From Streptomyces spiroverticillatus (GTDB taxonomy: Bacteria > Actinomycetota > Actinomycetes > Streptomycetales > Streptomycetaceae), in assembly GCA_014650415.1 (NCBI GenBank), contig BMUX01000018.1:62001-126000 (forward strand): a stretch of DNA of 64,000 bases, in the 5' to 3' direction. Position numbers and translations under genes: made by a program. This document shows positions 1 through 8,102 of the stretch, piece after piece (the stretch's first letter is position 1; each line of letters begins with the position of its first letter). Under the pieces are notes generated by a model. That model was given only the letters and a program-made list of their open reading frames with translations. It had not been told where the DNA came from and searched no databases.

Positions 1-1515
1 CTCGTCTGTGCCTCGCTGCTGATCCTCTTCGGCACGCTCGGCGACCGCGTCGGACGACGGCGCGTCCTGATGATCGGTTACGCGCTGTTCACCGTCGCCT
101 CCGCGATGGCCGCCCTCGCGAAGACGCCGGAGCTGCTGATCACGGCCCGCGTCCTGCTCGGCGTCGGCGGCGCGATGATCATGCCCGCGACGCTGTCCAT
201 CGTCCGTGCGGTCTTCCCCGACCGGCGCGAGCGCTCGATGGCGATCGGCATCTGGTCCGCGGTCACCGGCATCGGCGCCGCCGCCGGACCCGTCCTCGGC
301 GGCTTCCTGGTCGAGAACTTCTGGTGGGGCTCGGTCTTCCTGATCAACATCCCGCTGATGCTCGTGATCATCCCGCTCGGCCGCCTCCTGCTGCCGGAGT
401 CCAAGGGCAGCGGCGAGGGCCCGTGGGACGTGGTCGGCGCGCTGATGGCCTCCGCCGGTGTGCTCGGTGTCGTGTACGGGGTCAAGCGGGCGGGCAGCGG
501 CGATCCGACGCTCGACGTCCTGACCATCGGCCCGCTGGTGGCAGGTGCGGTCCTGCTGCTGCTCTTCGTGCGCAGGCAGCGACGCATCCGGCATCCGCTC
601 ATCGACATGAAGCTCTTCTCCCGCGCGCCCTTCACCACCTCGGTGGGCTGCATCGTGCTGGGCATGCTGGCGCTGGTCGGCCTGGAGCTGATCGCGGTCC
701 AGTATCTCCAGCTGGTGCTGCACCTGAGCCCGCTGGAGACCGGCATGCGGCTGCTGCCGCTGACCTTCGCCGCGATGGTGGCGGGCGGTCTCGGCTCGTA
801 CGTCCTGCAACGGGTCGGCCCCCGGGCGATGGTCGCCTTCGGCTTCACCCTCACCGCGGCCTCCGTCACGCTGCTGACGATGATGGGCCAGGAAGACCAG
901 CCCTGGCTGCTCGCGGGCGGCTTCATCCTGCTCGGCTTCGGCCTCCAGGCCACCCTCTTCGGCAGTTACGAGTCCATGCTCAGCGAGGCCCCCGCCGACT
1001 CGGCGGGCGGCGCGGCGGCCATCGGCGAGACCGCCTACCAGCTCGGTGCGGGCATGGGCATCGCCCTGCTCGGCAGCGTGATGAACGCCGCGTACGGCCC
1101 CGGGCTCAAGCACGTCGAGGGCGTCGCGGCGTCCGACTCCAAGTACGCCTCTAACTCGCTCGGCGAGGCCTACGAGGTCGCCAAGGAGCTCGGCGGCGCG
1201 GCGGGCAAGGCCCTCTACGACGCCGCCCGGGTCGCCTTCGTCCACGGCCTCCACGTCACCCTGCTGACCAGCGCGGGCCTGCTGCTCGTCGGTGCGATCG
1301 CCGCACTGAAGCTGCCGCGCGGCATGGACGCGGACAGGGGCAAGGAGCAGGACGAGCAGCAGGACGAGGAGCAGGACGAGCAGCAGGACGAGGAGCAGGA
1401 CGCCGAACCGGCCGAGGCTCCCGCCGCGCAGGTCACCCACTCGCTGAAGAAGCCCGAGCCCCGCACGCTGCCCGCCGCCCGCGAGCCCGCCGAGGCGACG
1501 GCGGGCCGGGACTGA
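1..1515 (+). CDS. MFS drug efflux transporter, DHA2 (EmrB/QacA) type, 5'-truncated by window edge
   Basis: The reading frame is open from base 1, and the first residues contain the MFS loop 2-3 motif GDRVGRRR (bases 40-63). The true start therefore lies upstream and the ATG at 70 is internal. The visible part has about 11-12 hydrophobic segments. It carries the antiporter motif C region (AVTGIGAAAGPVLGG, near bases 261-303) and a long C-terminal half typical of 14-helix DHA2 proton antiporters that export cationic or hydrophobic compounds. The cytoplasmic tail after the last helix is odd: it is a run of Asp/Glu/Gln encoded by a 24-bp tandem duplication (about 1347-1400), followed by an Ala/Pro-rich end. 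The substrate cannot be told from sequence. No regulator gene is visible on the downstream side; one may lie upstream. Confidence 0.9.
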   Translation, partial: LVCASLLILFGTLGDRVGRRRVLMIGYALFTVASAMAALAKTPELLITARVLLGVGGAMIMPATLSIVRAVFPDRRERSMAIGIWSAVTGIGAAAGPVLGGFLVENFWWGSVFLINIPLMLVIIPLGRLLLPESKGSGEGPWDVVGALMASAGVLGVVYGVKRAGSGDPTLDVLTIGPLVAGAVLLLLFVRRQRRIRHPLIDMKLFSRAPFTTSVGCIVLGMLALVGLELIAVQYLQLVLHLSPLETGMRLLPLTFAAMVAGGLGSYVLQRVGPRAMVAFGFTLTAASVTLLTMMGQEDQPWLLAGGFILLGFGLQATLFGSYESMLSEAPADSAGGAAAIGETAYQLGAGMGIALLGSVMNAAYGPGLKHVEGVAASDSKYASNSLGEAYEVAKELGGAAGKALYDAARVAFVHGLHVTLLTSAGLLLVGAIAALKLPRGMDADRGKEQDEQQDEEQDEQQDEEQDAEPAEAPAAQVTHSLKKPEPRTLPAAREPAEATAGRD

Positions 1516-1602
1516 CCTCCGGCCCGGCCATGGGGCGGGACCGGCCTCCGGCCGCGCCCCCTGGACGGTGCGGGCCCCGGCCCGTACCGTCTCCCTGGAG
1601 CT

Positions 1603-1623
1603 TTAACTAACACTGCTAGTTAA
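1603..1623. promoter_or_regulatory. Palindromic operator in front of gcdH (TetR-type, site 1 of 3)
   Basis: A 21-bp palindrome with core AACTAACACTGCTAGTT has outer 7-bp arms TTAACTA/TAGTTAA that are perfect, and 9 of its 10 base pairs match overall. It ends 20 bp before the gcdH ATG, so a bound repressor would cover the promoter or the transcription start. The same core recurs at 55673-55691 and, inverted, at 60879-60898 beside a TetR gene. Assigning it to that TetR is inference. Confidence 0.7.
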
Positions 1624-1643
1624 GAGAGCCGCCGGAGGGCCCG

Positions 1644-2837
1644 ATGTCCGCACGTCCCGCGAAGCTTCCGCCGTTCGACCCCGCCGACCCCCTCGGCATC
1701 GACGACCTGCTCGACCCGGAGGACCTCGCGATCCGCGACACGGTCCGCGGCTGGGCCGCCGACCGGGTCCTGCCGCACATCGCCGACTGGTACGAGCGCG
1801 GCGAGCTCCCCGGCATCCGCGAGCTGGCCCGCGAACTCGGCTCCATCGGCGCGCTCGGCATGTCCCTGACCGGCTACGGCTGCGCGGGCGCCACCGCCGT
1901 CCAGTACGGCCTGGCCTGCCTGGAGCTGGAGGCCGCCGACTCCGGCATCCGCTCGCTGGTCTCGGTGCAGGGCTCGCTCGCCATGTACGCGGTTCGGAAG
2001 TTCGGCTCCGAGGAGCAGAAGCAGCGGTGGCTGCCGCCCATGGCGTCCGGCGAGACCATCGGCTGCTTCGGGCTGACCGAGCCCGACCACGGCTCCGACC
2101 CGGCGGGCATGCGGACGTACGCGAAGAAGGACGGCAGCGACTGGGTGCTGACCGGCCGCAAGATGTGGATCACCAACGGTTCGGTCGCCGGGGTCGCCGT
2201 CGTCTGGGCGCAGACCGACGAGGGCATCCGCGGCTTCGTCGTCCCCACCGACGCCCCCGGCTTCTCCGCCCCCGAGATCCACCACAAGTGGTCGCTGCGC
2301 GCGTCCGTCACCAGCGAACTGGTCATGGACGAGGTCCGGCTGCCCGCCGACGCCGTCCTCCCCGAGGTCACCGGGCTCAAGGGACCGCTCAGCTGCCTCA
2401 GCCACGCGCGGTACGGAATCGTCTGGGGCTCGATGGGAGCGGCGCGCGCCAGCTTCGAAGCGGCCCTCGACTACGCGAAGAGCCGCGAACAGTTCGGAAA
2501 GCCCATCGGCGGCTTCCAGCTCACCCAGGCCAAGCTCGCCGACATGGCGGTCGAACTCCACAAGGGCGTCCTGCTCGCCCACCACCTGGGCCTGCGCATG
2601 GACGCCGGGAAGCTGCGCCCGGAGCAGGTCAGCTTCGGCAAGCTCAACAACGTACGGGAGGCGATCGAGATCTGCCGGACCAGCCGGACGATCCTCGGCG
2701 CCAACGGGATCTCCCTCGAATACCCCGTGATGCGGCACGCCACCAACCTGGAGTCGGTGCTCACCTACGAGGGCACCGTGGAGATGCACCAGCTGGTGCT
2801 GGGCAAGGCGCTCACCGGGCTCGACGCGTTCCGGTAG
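1644..2837 (+). CDS. gcdH: Glutaryl-CoA dehydrogenase (acyl-CoA dehydrogenase family)
   Basis: This FAD flavoenzyme oxidises and decarboxylates glutaryl-CoA to crotonyl-CoA in lysine and tryptophan breakdown. The 397-residue protein has the full family layout: N-terminal helical domain, FGLTEP and WITN flavin-binding stretches (residues about 140-175), the SLRAS substrate segment, and a C-terminal helical domain. Family-specific strings match the glutaryl-CoA branch rather than general acyl-CoA dehydrogenases: GYGCAG, ARYGIVWG, and LGANGISLEYPVMRHA just before TYEGT. The expected catalytic base is Glu376 in TYEGT. The ATG start is preceded by GGAGGG. The gene stands alone on its strand, converging on the sepF-like gene. 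A palindromic operator lies immediately upstream, so repression by a TetR protein is likely. Confidence 0.9.
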   Translation: MSARPAKLPPFDPADPLGIDDLLDPEDLAIRDTVRGWAADRVLPHIADWYERGELPGIRELARELGSIGALGMSLTGYGCAGATAVQYGLACLELEAADSGIRSLVSVQGSLAMYAVRKFGSEEQKQRWLPPMASGETIGCFGLTEPDHGSDPAGMRTYAKKDGSDWVLTGRKMWITNGSVAGVAVVWAQTDEGIRGFVVPTDAPGFSAPEIHHKWSLRASVTSELVMDEVRLPADAVLPEVTGLKGPLSCLSHARYGIVWGSMGAARASFEAALDYAKSREQFGKPIGGFQLTQAKLADMAVELHKGVLLAHHLGLRMDAGKLRPEQVSFGKLNNVREAIEICRTSRTILGANGISLEYPVMRHATNLESVLTYEGTVEMHQLVLGKALTGLDAFR

Positions 2838-2868
2838 GCCGGAGGGGGGTGCCGGTGAGTGCCTTGGC

Positions 2869-3309
2869 TCAGCTCTGGTTGAAGAAGCCGCCGGTCTGAC
2901 GGCCGGCGGCCTCGCCGCTCACGATGGACGTGTCGGCGGGCGTCAGCAGGAACACCCGGGTGGCCACGCGCTCGATGGAGCCGCGCAGACCGAAGGTCAG
3001 GCCGGCCGCGAAGTCCACGACGCGCTTGGCGTCGCCGGGCTCCATGGACGTCAGGTTCACGATCACCGGGATGCCGTCCCGGAACAGCTCGCCGATCCCG
3101 CGCGCGTCACGGAAGCCGTCGGGCGTCACGGTCGCGATGCGGCGGCCGTGGTCCTCGGCCTTCTCGGAGACGACACGCACCCGCGGGTCCGTGACCCAGG
3201 GCTCGGGTGTCTCGTTGTTCCCCTCGGCGTACTCGTCGTCGTAGTAGCGGTCGTCGTCGCTGTCCTCGACGAGTCCGAGCCAGGCACTCGCCTTGCGCAC
3301 CGATCCCAT
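2869..3309 (-). CDS. SepF-like cell division protein
   Basis: SepF proteins bind FtsZ and the membrane and help form the division ring; Streptomyces has extra paralogues that act in sporulation septation. This 146-residue protein starts with a short amphipathic-type N-terminus (MGSVRKASAWLGL). An acidic, Tyr-rich linker follows (residues about 15-40), then the compact SepF core (ARGIGELFRDGIPVIVNLTSMEPGDAKRVVDFAAGLTFGLRGSIERV, split by the usual Gly turns). The tail ends FFNQ. AGGAGG sits 4-5 bases before the ATG. The short linker and small size recall the Streptomyces SflA/SflB paralogues rather than the main SepF, but I cannot decide between them. It is divergent from the DUF5685 gene and convergent with gcdH. 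Confidence 0.88.
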   Translation of the reverse strand: MGSVRKASAWLGLVEDSDDDRYYDDEYAEGNNETPEPWVTDPRVRVVSEKAEDHGRRIATVTPDGFRDARGIGELFRDGIPVIVNLTSMEPGDAKRVVDFAAGLTFGLRGSIERVATRVFLLTPADTSIVSGEAAGRQTGGFFNQS

Positions 3310-3618
3310 GAACGCCTCCTTTCACCGCGGTCTGCTTGTGTTCCGCTCCCCCTATGGTCGTCCATCATGCGGATTGCGCGCCAAGTGGATAGGCGGCGCG
3401 CAGGGTTTTCGTGACGGTACTGGTGCAGAAGTTGTGGTGATTTACCGGGGTTCCGTCGTTGCGGGGGCCGCCGGGAGAGTGTAAATCTCACCATCGGGCC
3501 AGATGGGTGAGCGGGGGGACGGACGGGTGAACATACGCCGTCGGTACGATCCCTGACGGACAGTTCAGTAGGTGTTCGGCGGCCCTTCGGCGGCGGAACG
3601 GCATTACGGGGGCGCAGG
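3310..3618. promoter_or_regulatory. Divergent intergenic region between sepF-like gene and DUF5685 gene
   Basis: These 309 bp hold no convincing ORF. They must contain the promoters of both flanking genes. Base composition is less GC-rich than the flanks around 3400-3500. I see no strong palindrome. The Shine-Dalgarno sequences are AGGAGG at 3314-3319 (minus strand) and GGGGGCGCAGG just before 3619 (plus strand). Confidence 0.5.
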
Positions 3619-4815
3619 ATGTTCGGCATCGTCAGGCCATGCACGCATCGGCTCGGCGAGGGGCTCAAGACGGAGTGGATGGCGCATCTGTGCGGCCTCT
3701 GTCTGGCACTTCGCGGTGACCACGGCCAGTTCTCACGGATCGTCACGAACTACGACGGCCTGATCGTCTCGGTTCTGACGGAGGCTCAGTCCGTACGGTC
3801 CACGGACTGGCGGCGCACCGCGGGCCCCTGCCCGCTGCGCGCGATGCGCACCGCTCCGGTCGCGCAGGGCGAGGGGGCGCGTCTGGCCGCCGCCGTCTCG
3901 CTGGTGCTGGCGTCGGCGAAGGTACGCGACCACGTGGCCGACCGGGACGGGCTGTTGGGCCGCCGCCCGGTCGCGCTCGCCGCGCGCCGGGTGGCCAGGG
4001 GCTGGGACAGGGCGGGGGCGCGGATCGGCGGCTCGCTCGGCTTCGACACGGCGGTACTGGTCGACGCCGTCGACCGGCAGACCGGCATCGAGGCCGTCGC
4101 CGGGATCGGCACCCCGCTGCTCTTCGTCACCGAGCCGACCGAGACGGCGACCGCCGCCGCCTTCGCGCACACCGCCGTCCTCGCCGGGCGGCCGTCGAAC
4201 GCGGCACCGCTCGCCGAGGCAGGGCGGCTCTTCGGTCGGCTCGCGCACCTGCTGGACGCCGTGGAGGACAAGGCCGCTGACGACGCGTCGGGTGCCTGGA
4301 ACCCGCTGACCGCCACCGGCACCTCTCTCGCCGAGGCACGTCGGCTGTGCGACGACGCCGTGCACGGAGTACGGCTCGCGCTGCGCGAGGCCGAATTCGT
4401 CGACGGCAAGCTGGTGCACGTCCTGCTGGCACACGAACTCCAGCAGTCGGTGCACCGGGCGTTCGGGACGAATGCCTGCGGGCACGCCGGACACGGGACC
4501 GCTTCCGTCGAGGCGAACGGCAATCCGTACGCCCCGCCGGGCGGCCCGTACGCGCCGGGCACGCCGGGGCAGCCCGGTGGGCCGACCCCGCCGCCGCCCG
4601 AGCCGCCGCGCAATCCGCGCGGGCTGCTGGCCGGCTGCATGGTGGCCATCGGACTGTTCTGCACCTGCCAGGTGTGCTGTGCCAATGAGTACGAAGGACC
4701 GTGGTCGCGGCAGAAGCGCGACGGCTGGTGCGACAACTGCGACTGCGACTGCGGCAACTGCTGTGACGGATGCGACTGCTGCGAATGCTGTGGGTGCTGC
4801 GACTGCAGCTGCTGA
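3619..4815 (+). CDS. DUF5685 family protein with transmembrane segment and cysteine-rich tail
   Basis: The biochemical function of this family is unknown. The 398-residue protein begins MFGIVRPC and has a conserved-looking HLCGLCLALRG motif (residues about 23-33), consistent with a metal-binding or redox-active Cys pair. A long Ala-rich helical region follows, then a Pro/Gly-rich spacer (residues about 300-335) and a hydrophobic segment rich in Cys (GLLAGCMVAIGLFC). The last 30 residues contain 15 cysteines, mostly as CC or CxC, resembling a metallothionein-like or multiply lipidated or disulfide-bonded tail. GGGGGCGCAGG precedes the ATG. It is divergent from the sepF-like gene, an arrangement that may be functional, since both could act at the membrane during septation; that link is inference. 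Confidence 0.8.
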   Translation: MFGIVRPCTHRLGEGLKTEWMAHLCGLCLALRGDHGQFSRIVTNYDGLIVSVLTEAQSVRSTDWRRTAGPCPLRAMRTAPVAQGEGARLAAAVSLVLASAKVRDHVADRDGLLGRRPVALAARRVARGWDRAGARIGGSLGFDTAVLVDAVDRQTGIEAVAGIGTPLLFVTEPTETATAAAFAHTAVLAGRPSNAAPLAEAGRLFGRLAHLLDAVEDKAADDASGAWNPLTATGTSLAEARRLCDDAVHGVRLALREAEFVDGKLVHVLLAHELQQSVHRAFGTNACGHAGHGTASVEANGNPYAPPGGPYAPGTPGQPGGPTPPPPEPPRNPRGLLAGCMVAIGLFCTCQVCCANEYEGPWSRQKRDGWCDNCDCDCGNCCDGCDCCECCGCCDCSC

Positions 4816-5228
4816 CGCCGGACGTACGAGGGGGGCGTGCAGCAGTGAGGTGGAGGCGTGTGCGCCCGGACGCGGCGGTGGCCGGCGGGCAGCGGACAGC
4901 GGTTGGTGGAGTCTGACGCTCAACAGGACGCGGACCACACGCGACCGAAGTCGATGTGGGAGCGCGTGACCAGCCACTGCTGCGGATGCATGGGCTCATG
5001 GAACAGGTGTTTCCGTGAGGCGTCAACCGAGATGAGACGCGCTGCCCACAGTGTGGACACGCTTGACAGATCACGGACCGACGGTCGTACTCTCGCCCCA
5101 GGATCATCCCTTCGGGCGTGGCCCAGGACCGTGCTGAGGGGCTCGGGCCGCCGTGTGCGTTCCCCGTCGCAGCAGTGCTCGTGAGGGCGGACTCCCTTGT
5201 CTGGAACCTGCGTTCACGGAGCCCCCGC
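4816..5228 (+). promoter_or_regulatory. 413-bp gene-free region with candidate promoter for the 5229 operon
   Basis: There is no supported gene here. A TTGACA hexamer at 5063-5068 is followed after 18 bp by GTACTC (5087-5092), a reasonable vegetative-type promoter about 140 bp before the ATG at 5229. The frame can be read back to an ATG at 5118, but the family N-terminus and the Shine-Dalgarno sequence support 5229. The rest (4816-5050) shows no clear structure. Confidence 0.4.
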
Positions 5229-7211
5229 ATGCCTGCCTCAGCACCCCTGCCCTCCTCCTTCCCCCTGCCGCGCACCGCCGTGCCGAGCCTCGTGCTCGTC
5301 GGCGCGGGACCGCGCGGCACCGGACTGCTCGAACGAATCGCCGCCAACGCGCCCTCGCTGTGGGGGAGTTCCGGACTCGACGTGCACCTCGTCGACCCGT
5401 ACCCGCCCGGCGGCGGGCGGATCTGGCGGCGCGACCAGTCGCCGCTGCTGTGGATGAACTCCCGCGCCGAGGACACCACCCTCTTCACCGACGACACCGT
5501 ACGGATGGCCGGCCCGGTGCGCTCCGGTCCGACCCTCGCCGAGTGGATCGCCCTCGTGCGCGACGGTGCGCTGCCGGAGGTCGCCGATCCCGAGGTGCGG
5601 GCGGAAGCGGCGAAGCTCGGGCCGCGCGACTTCGTGGGCCGCCGGGTGCAGAGCGCCTACCTGGCCTGGGCGTATGCGCAGGCGCTCGCCGCGCTGCCGG
5701 ACGGGATACGGGTCCACGAGCACCGCACCCGGGCCCTGCGGGTCACCGGGCCGCGCGACGGGCGCCAACGCGTCTGGCTGGAGGACCGCGAGGCACCGCT
5801 GCACGCGGACGCGGTGGTCTTCGCGCTCGGCCACCTGGAGTCCGAACAGGACGCGGAACCTGACGAGTTGGCGGACTTCGCGCGCCGACGCGGGCTCACC
5901 CACGTTCCACCAGCCTTCACCGCCGACGCCGACCTGTCGGGGCTGCGGGCCGGGGAGCCCGTGCTCGTACGGGGCTTCGGGCTGGCCTTCGTGGACCTGA
6001 TGGTCCTGCTCACCGAGGGGCGCGGCGGACGCTACGAGAGCGAGCCGGACGGGGAGTTGAGGTACCTGCCGTCCGGGCGGGAGCCGGTGCTGTACGTCGG
6101 GTCGCGGCGCGGTGTTCCGTACCGCTCGAAGATCGGATACGCCTGGCCGGGCGGCGAACAGCCCCCGCTTCCGCGCTTCTTCGGACCCGAGCAGGTGGCC
6201 GCCCTGCGGGCCCGCCCGCAGGGCATCGACTTCCGGCGCGACGTCTGGCCGCTGATCCGCAAGGAGCTGGGCCACGCCCACTACCACCGCCTCTTCACCG
6301 CCCACCCCGAACGCACCGCGATCGCCCGCGCCGACTTCGAGACGCGGTACGCCGCCGTCGCGCCCGGCAGCGCGGAGGAGCAGGCGCTGCTCGCCGCCGC
6401 CGTGCCCGACCCTGCGGACCGCCTCGACCTCGACGCGCTGGACCGGCCGCTGGAGGGACGCCGCTTCGCGTCGTACGAGGCGCTTCAGGGAGCCCTGCGC
6501 GACCACGTACGGGAGGATCTGGCACGTCGTCATGACCCGCAGCGCAGCCCGGACTTAGCGGTCTTCGGGGCGTTGCTCTCCGTCTACGGACAGGTGATCG
6601 CGCTCGGGGACACCGGGGAGGGCGGCGAGTGGTGGCACGGCATGTTCAGCTACTTGGGCTCCGGCCCGCCCGGACCCCGGCTGCGGCAACTTCTCGCGCT
6701 GTCCAGGGCCGGGGTCGTGCGGTTCCTCGGGGCGGACGTGCGCGTCGAGGCCGACGAGGAGCGCGGGGTCTTCCGGGCCGGGAGCACGAGCGTGCCCGGC
6801 CGGTGGGTGGAGGCGCGGGCCCTGGTCGAGGCCAGGGTGCCGGGTGCCACCCGGCCGACGAGTCCGCTGCTCACCGGGCTGTACGAGGACGGGGCCGAGG
6901 CCGCCGAGGGGAGCGGGCTGCTGCGGGTGGACCCGCACGACGGGCGCATCCGGGTGCGGGCCGGGGGCGGCGCGGACGCGGGAGGGCACCGGCGGAGGTT
7001 CGCGCTGGGCCCGTTCACGACGGACCGCACCGGCGGCGCGTTCAGCCGCCCCGGCACCAACGCCCCCGCCTTCCGGCAGAACGACGCGGCGGCGCGCGAA
7101 CTGCTGCGGCTGCTGGGCGGGGTGCGGGCCCGGGCCGCCGTGCCCGTGCCGGTGGGAGCACCGGCGGGGCCCTTACTCGTCACGAAAACGCAACGTCCGG
7201 AGGGGGAGTGA
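5229..7211 (+). CDS. FAD/NAD(P)-binding protein (NAD_binding_9 type)
   Basis: This is a large flavin oxidoreductase-like protein of about 660 residues whose substrate is unknown. Near the N-terminus it has a Rossmann dinucleotide fold with the pattern LVLVGAGPRGTGLLERI (residues about 17-33). HLVDPYPPGGGRIWRRDQSP follows, a signature of the FAD-NAD(P)-binding family found in Streptomyces. FRR/WPLIRKELGHAHYHRLF and a C-terminal GPFTTDRTGGAFSRPGTNAPAFRQNDAAARELL segment also match that family. Start 5229 is preferred because ACGGAG lies 8 bases upstream and the ATG at 5118 would add 37 atypical residues. It is followed after 2 bases by the luciferase-like gene, so they form an operon, possibly with the flavin oxidoreductase partner supplying reducing power. 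Confidence 0.8.
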   Translation: MPASAPLPSSFPLPRTAVPSLVLVGAGPRGTGLLERIAANAPSLWGSSGLDVHLVDPYPPGGGRIWRRDQSPLLWMNSRAEDTTLFTDDTVRMAGPVRSGPTLAEWIALVRDGALPEVADPEVRAEAAKLGPRDFVGRRVQSAYLAWAYAQALAALPDGIRVHEHRTRALRVTGPRDGRQRVWLEDREAPLHADAVVFALGHLESEQDAEPDELADFARRRGLTHVPPAFTADADLSGLRAGEPVLVRGFGLAFVDLMVLLTEGRGGRYESEPDGELRYLPSGREPVLYVGSRRGVPYRSKIGYAWPGGEQPPLPRFFGPEQVAALRARPQGIDFRRDVWPLIRKELGHAHYHRLFTAHPERTAIARADFETRYAAVAPGSAEEQALLAAAVPDPADRLDLDALDRPLEGRRFASYEALQGALRDHVREDLARRHDPQRSPDLAVFGALLSVYGQVIALGDTGEGGEWWHGMFSYLGSGPPGPRLRQLLALSRAGVVRFLGADVRVEADEERGVFRAGSTSVPGRWVEARALVEARVPGATRPTSPLLTGLYEDGAEAAEGSGLLRVDPHDGRIRVRAGGGADAGGHRRRFALGPFTTDRTGGAFSRPGTNAPAFRQNDAAARELLRLLGGVRARAAVPVPVGAPAGPLLVTKTQRPEGE

Positions 7212-7213
7212 CC

Positions 7214-8059
7214 ATGGGGTCGGCAGTGAGCAGGCCGCTGCATCTGGGGGCCGAGATCGGCGGCGCGGGAGGCGTCGCCGCACGGGTGCGGCTGGCGGAG
7301 AACGGGGCGCTGGACTTCGTGACCCTCGCCGGGGCGGACCTGCTCGACGAGCTGGTCCGGGGCGCGGCGGAGACCTGCCGGGTCGGGCTCGTGCCCACCG
7401 TGGACGCCCCGGTGCGGGAGACGCCGGCCGCCCTGTTCCGGGAGGGCGGGGGGCGTGTCGGGTGGGGTGTGGACGCGGCGGCGCAGGGGGCCGAGGAGGC
7501 GGCGACGGGGTGGGAGGCGTTCGGGGCGGGCCCGGAGCGGCCCGTGACGGTGGTGGATGTGACCGTGTGCGGGGCGGACGGGCTCGCGGTGGCCGCGTAC
7601 TGCGCCGATGTCGTGCTCGTACGGGCGTACAGCCCCGGTGAGGCCGGGGTGATGCGGGCCGATCTGCGCAGGCGGGCGGCGGCCGCCGGGCGGGATCCCG
7701 ACGAACTGCGGGTGCTCGCGGCGCTCACGGTGGGCCTCGCGGGGGAGCCCCACCTCGACGGGCCGCCCGCCCTGGACCCGGAGGCCGTGCGGATCGGGCA
7801 GGACGGCACCGCCCGCTACACCGGAGGGCCCGTCGGACTCGCCCAGGTGCTCACCCGGTGGCATGCGGCGGACGTGGTGGACGGGTTCCACGTGACGCCG
7901 CTGGAGCCCGACCGCGACCTGGAGCGGCTGGTCAACGGCACCGTCACGCTCCTCCAACACAGGTGTCTGCTGAGGCACTTCTACTCCGGCGCGACCCTCC
8001 GCGAGCACCTGGGGCTCCCGGACCCGGCCCGGCGGCACACCGCCGGGAGCCGGGCGTGA
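7214..8059 (+). CDS. Short luciferase-like monooxygenase (LLM) family protein
   Basis: The frame is open much further upstream, but the ATG at 7214 has GGAGGGGGAG before it and directly follows the stop of the FAD-binding gene. The 281-residue protein keeps the barrel-type architecture of flavin-dependent LLM oxidoreductases: VRLAENGALDFVTLAGADLL, later AYCADVVLVRAY and the C-terminal TRWHAADVVDGFHVTPLEPDRDLERLVNGTVTLLQHR. It is about 50-150 residues shorter than typical members (330-450), so a loop or strand region is missing and the protein may be a degenerate or accessory partner. Flavin binding is not proven by any single motif. Likely co-transcribed with the genes on both sides. Confidence 0.72.
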   Translation: MGSAVSRPLHLGAEIGGAGGVAARVRLAENGALDFVTLAGADLLDELVRGAAETCRVGLVPTVDAPVRETPAALFREGGGRVGWGVDAAAQGAEEAATGWEAFGAGPERPVTVVDVTVCGADGLAVAAYCADVVLVRAYSPGEAGVMRADLRRRAAAAGRDPDELRVLAALTVGLAGEPHLDGPPALDPEAVRIGQDGTARYTGGPVGLAQVLTRWHAADVVDGFHVTPLEPDRDLERLVNGTVTLLQHRCLLRHFYSGATLREHLGLPDPARRHTAGSRA

Positions 8060-8102
8060 ACGCGCCGGGCACCACTTCGTACCGTATGGAAAGGTTGCAC
8101 CC

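Noticed and set aside
2868..3310. Plus-strand ORF across the sepF-like gene
   Set aside because: Antisense shadow. The minus-strand frame has the SepF core and AGGAGG before its ATG.
5118..5228. Start of the FAD/NAD(P)-binding gene at 5118
   Set aside because: The 37 extra residues do not resemble the family N-terminus; ACGGAG before 5229 fits better.
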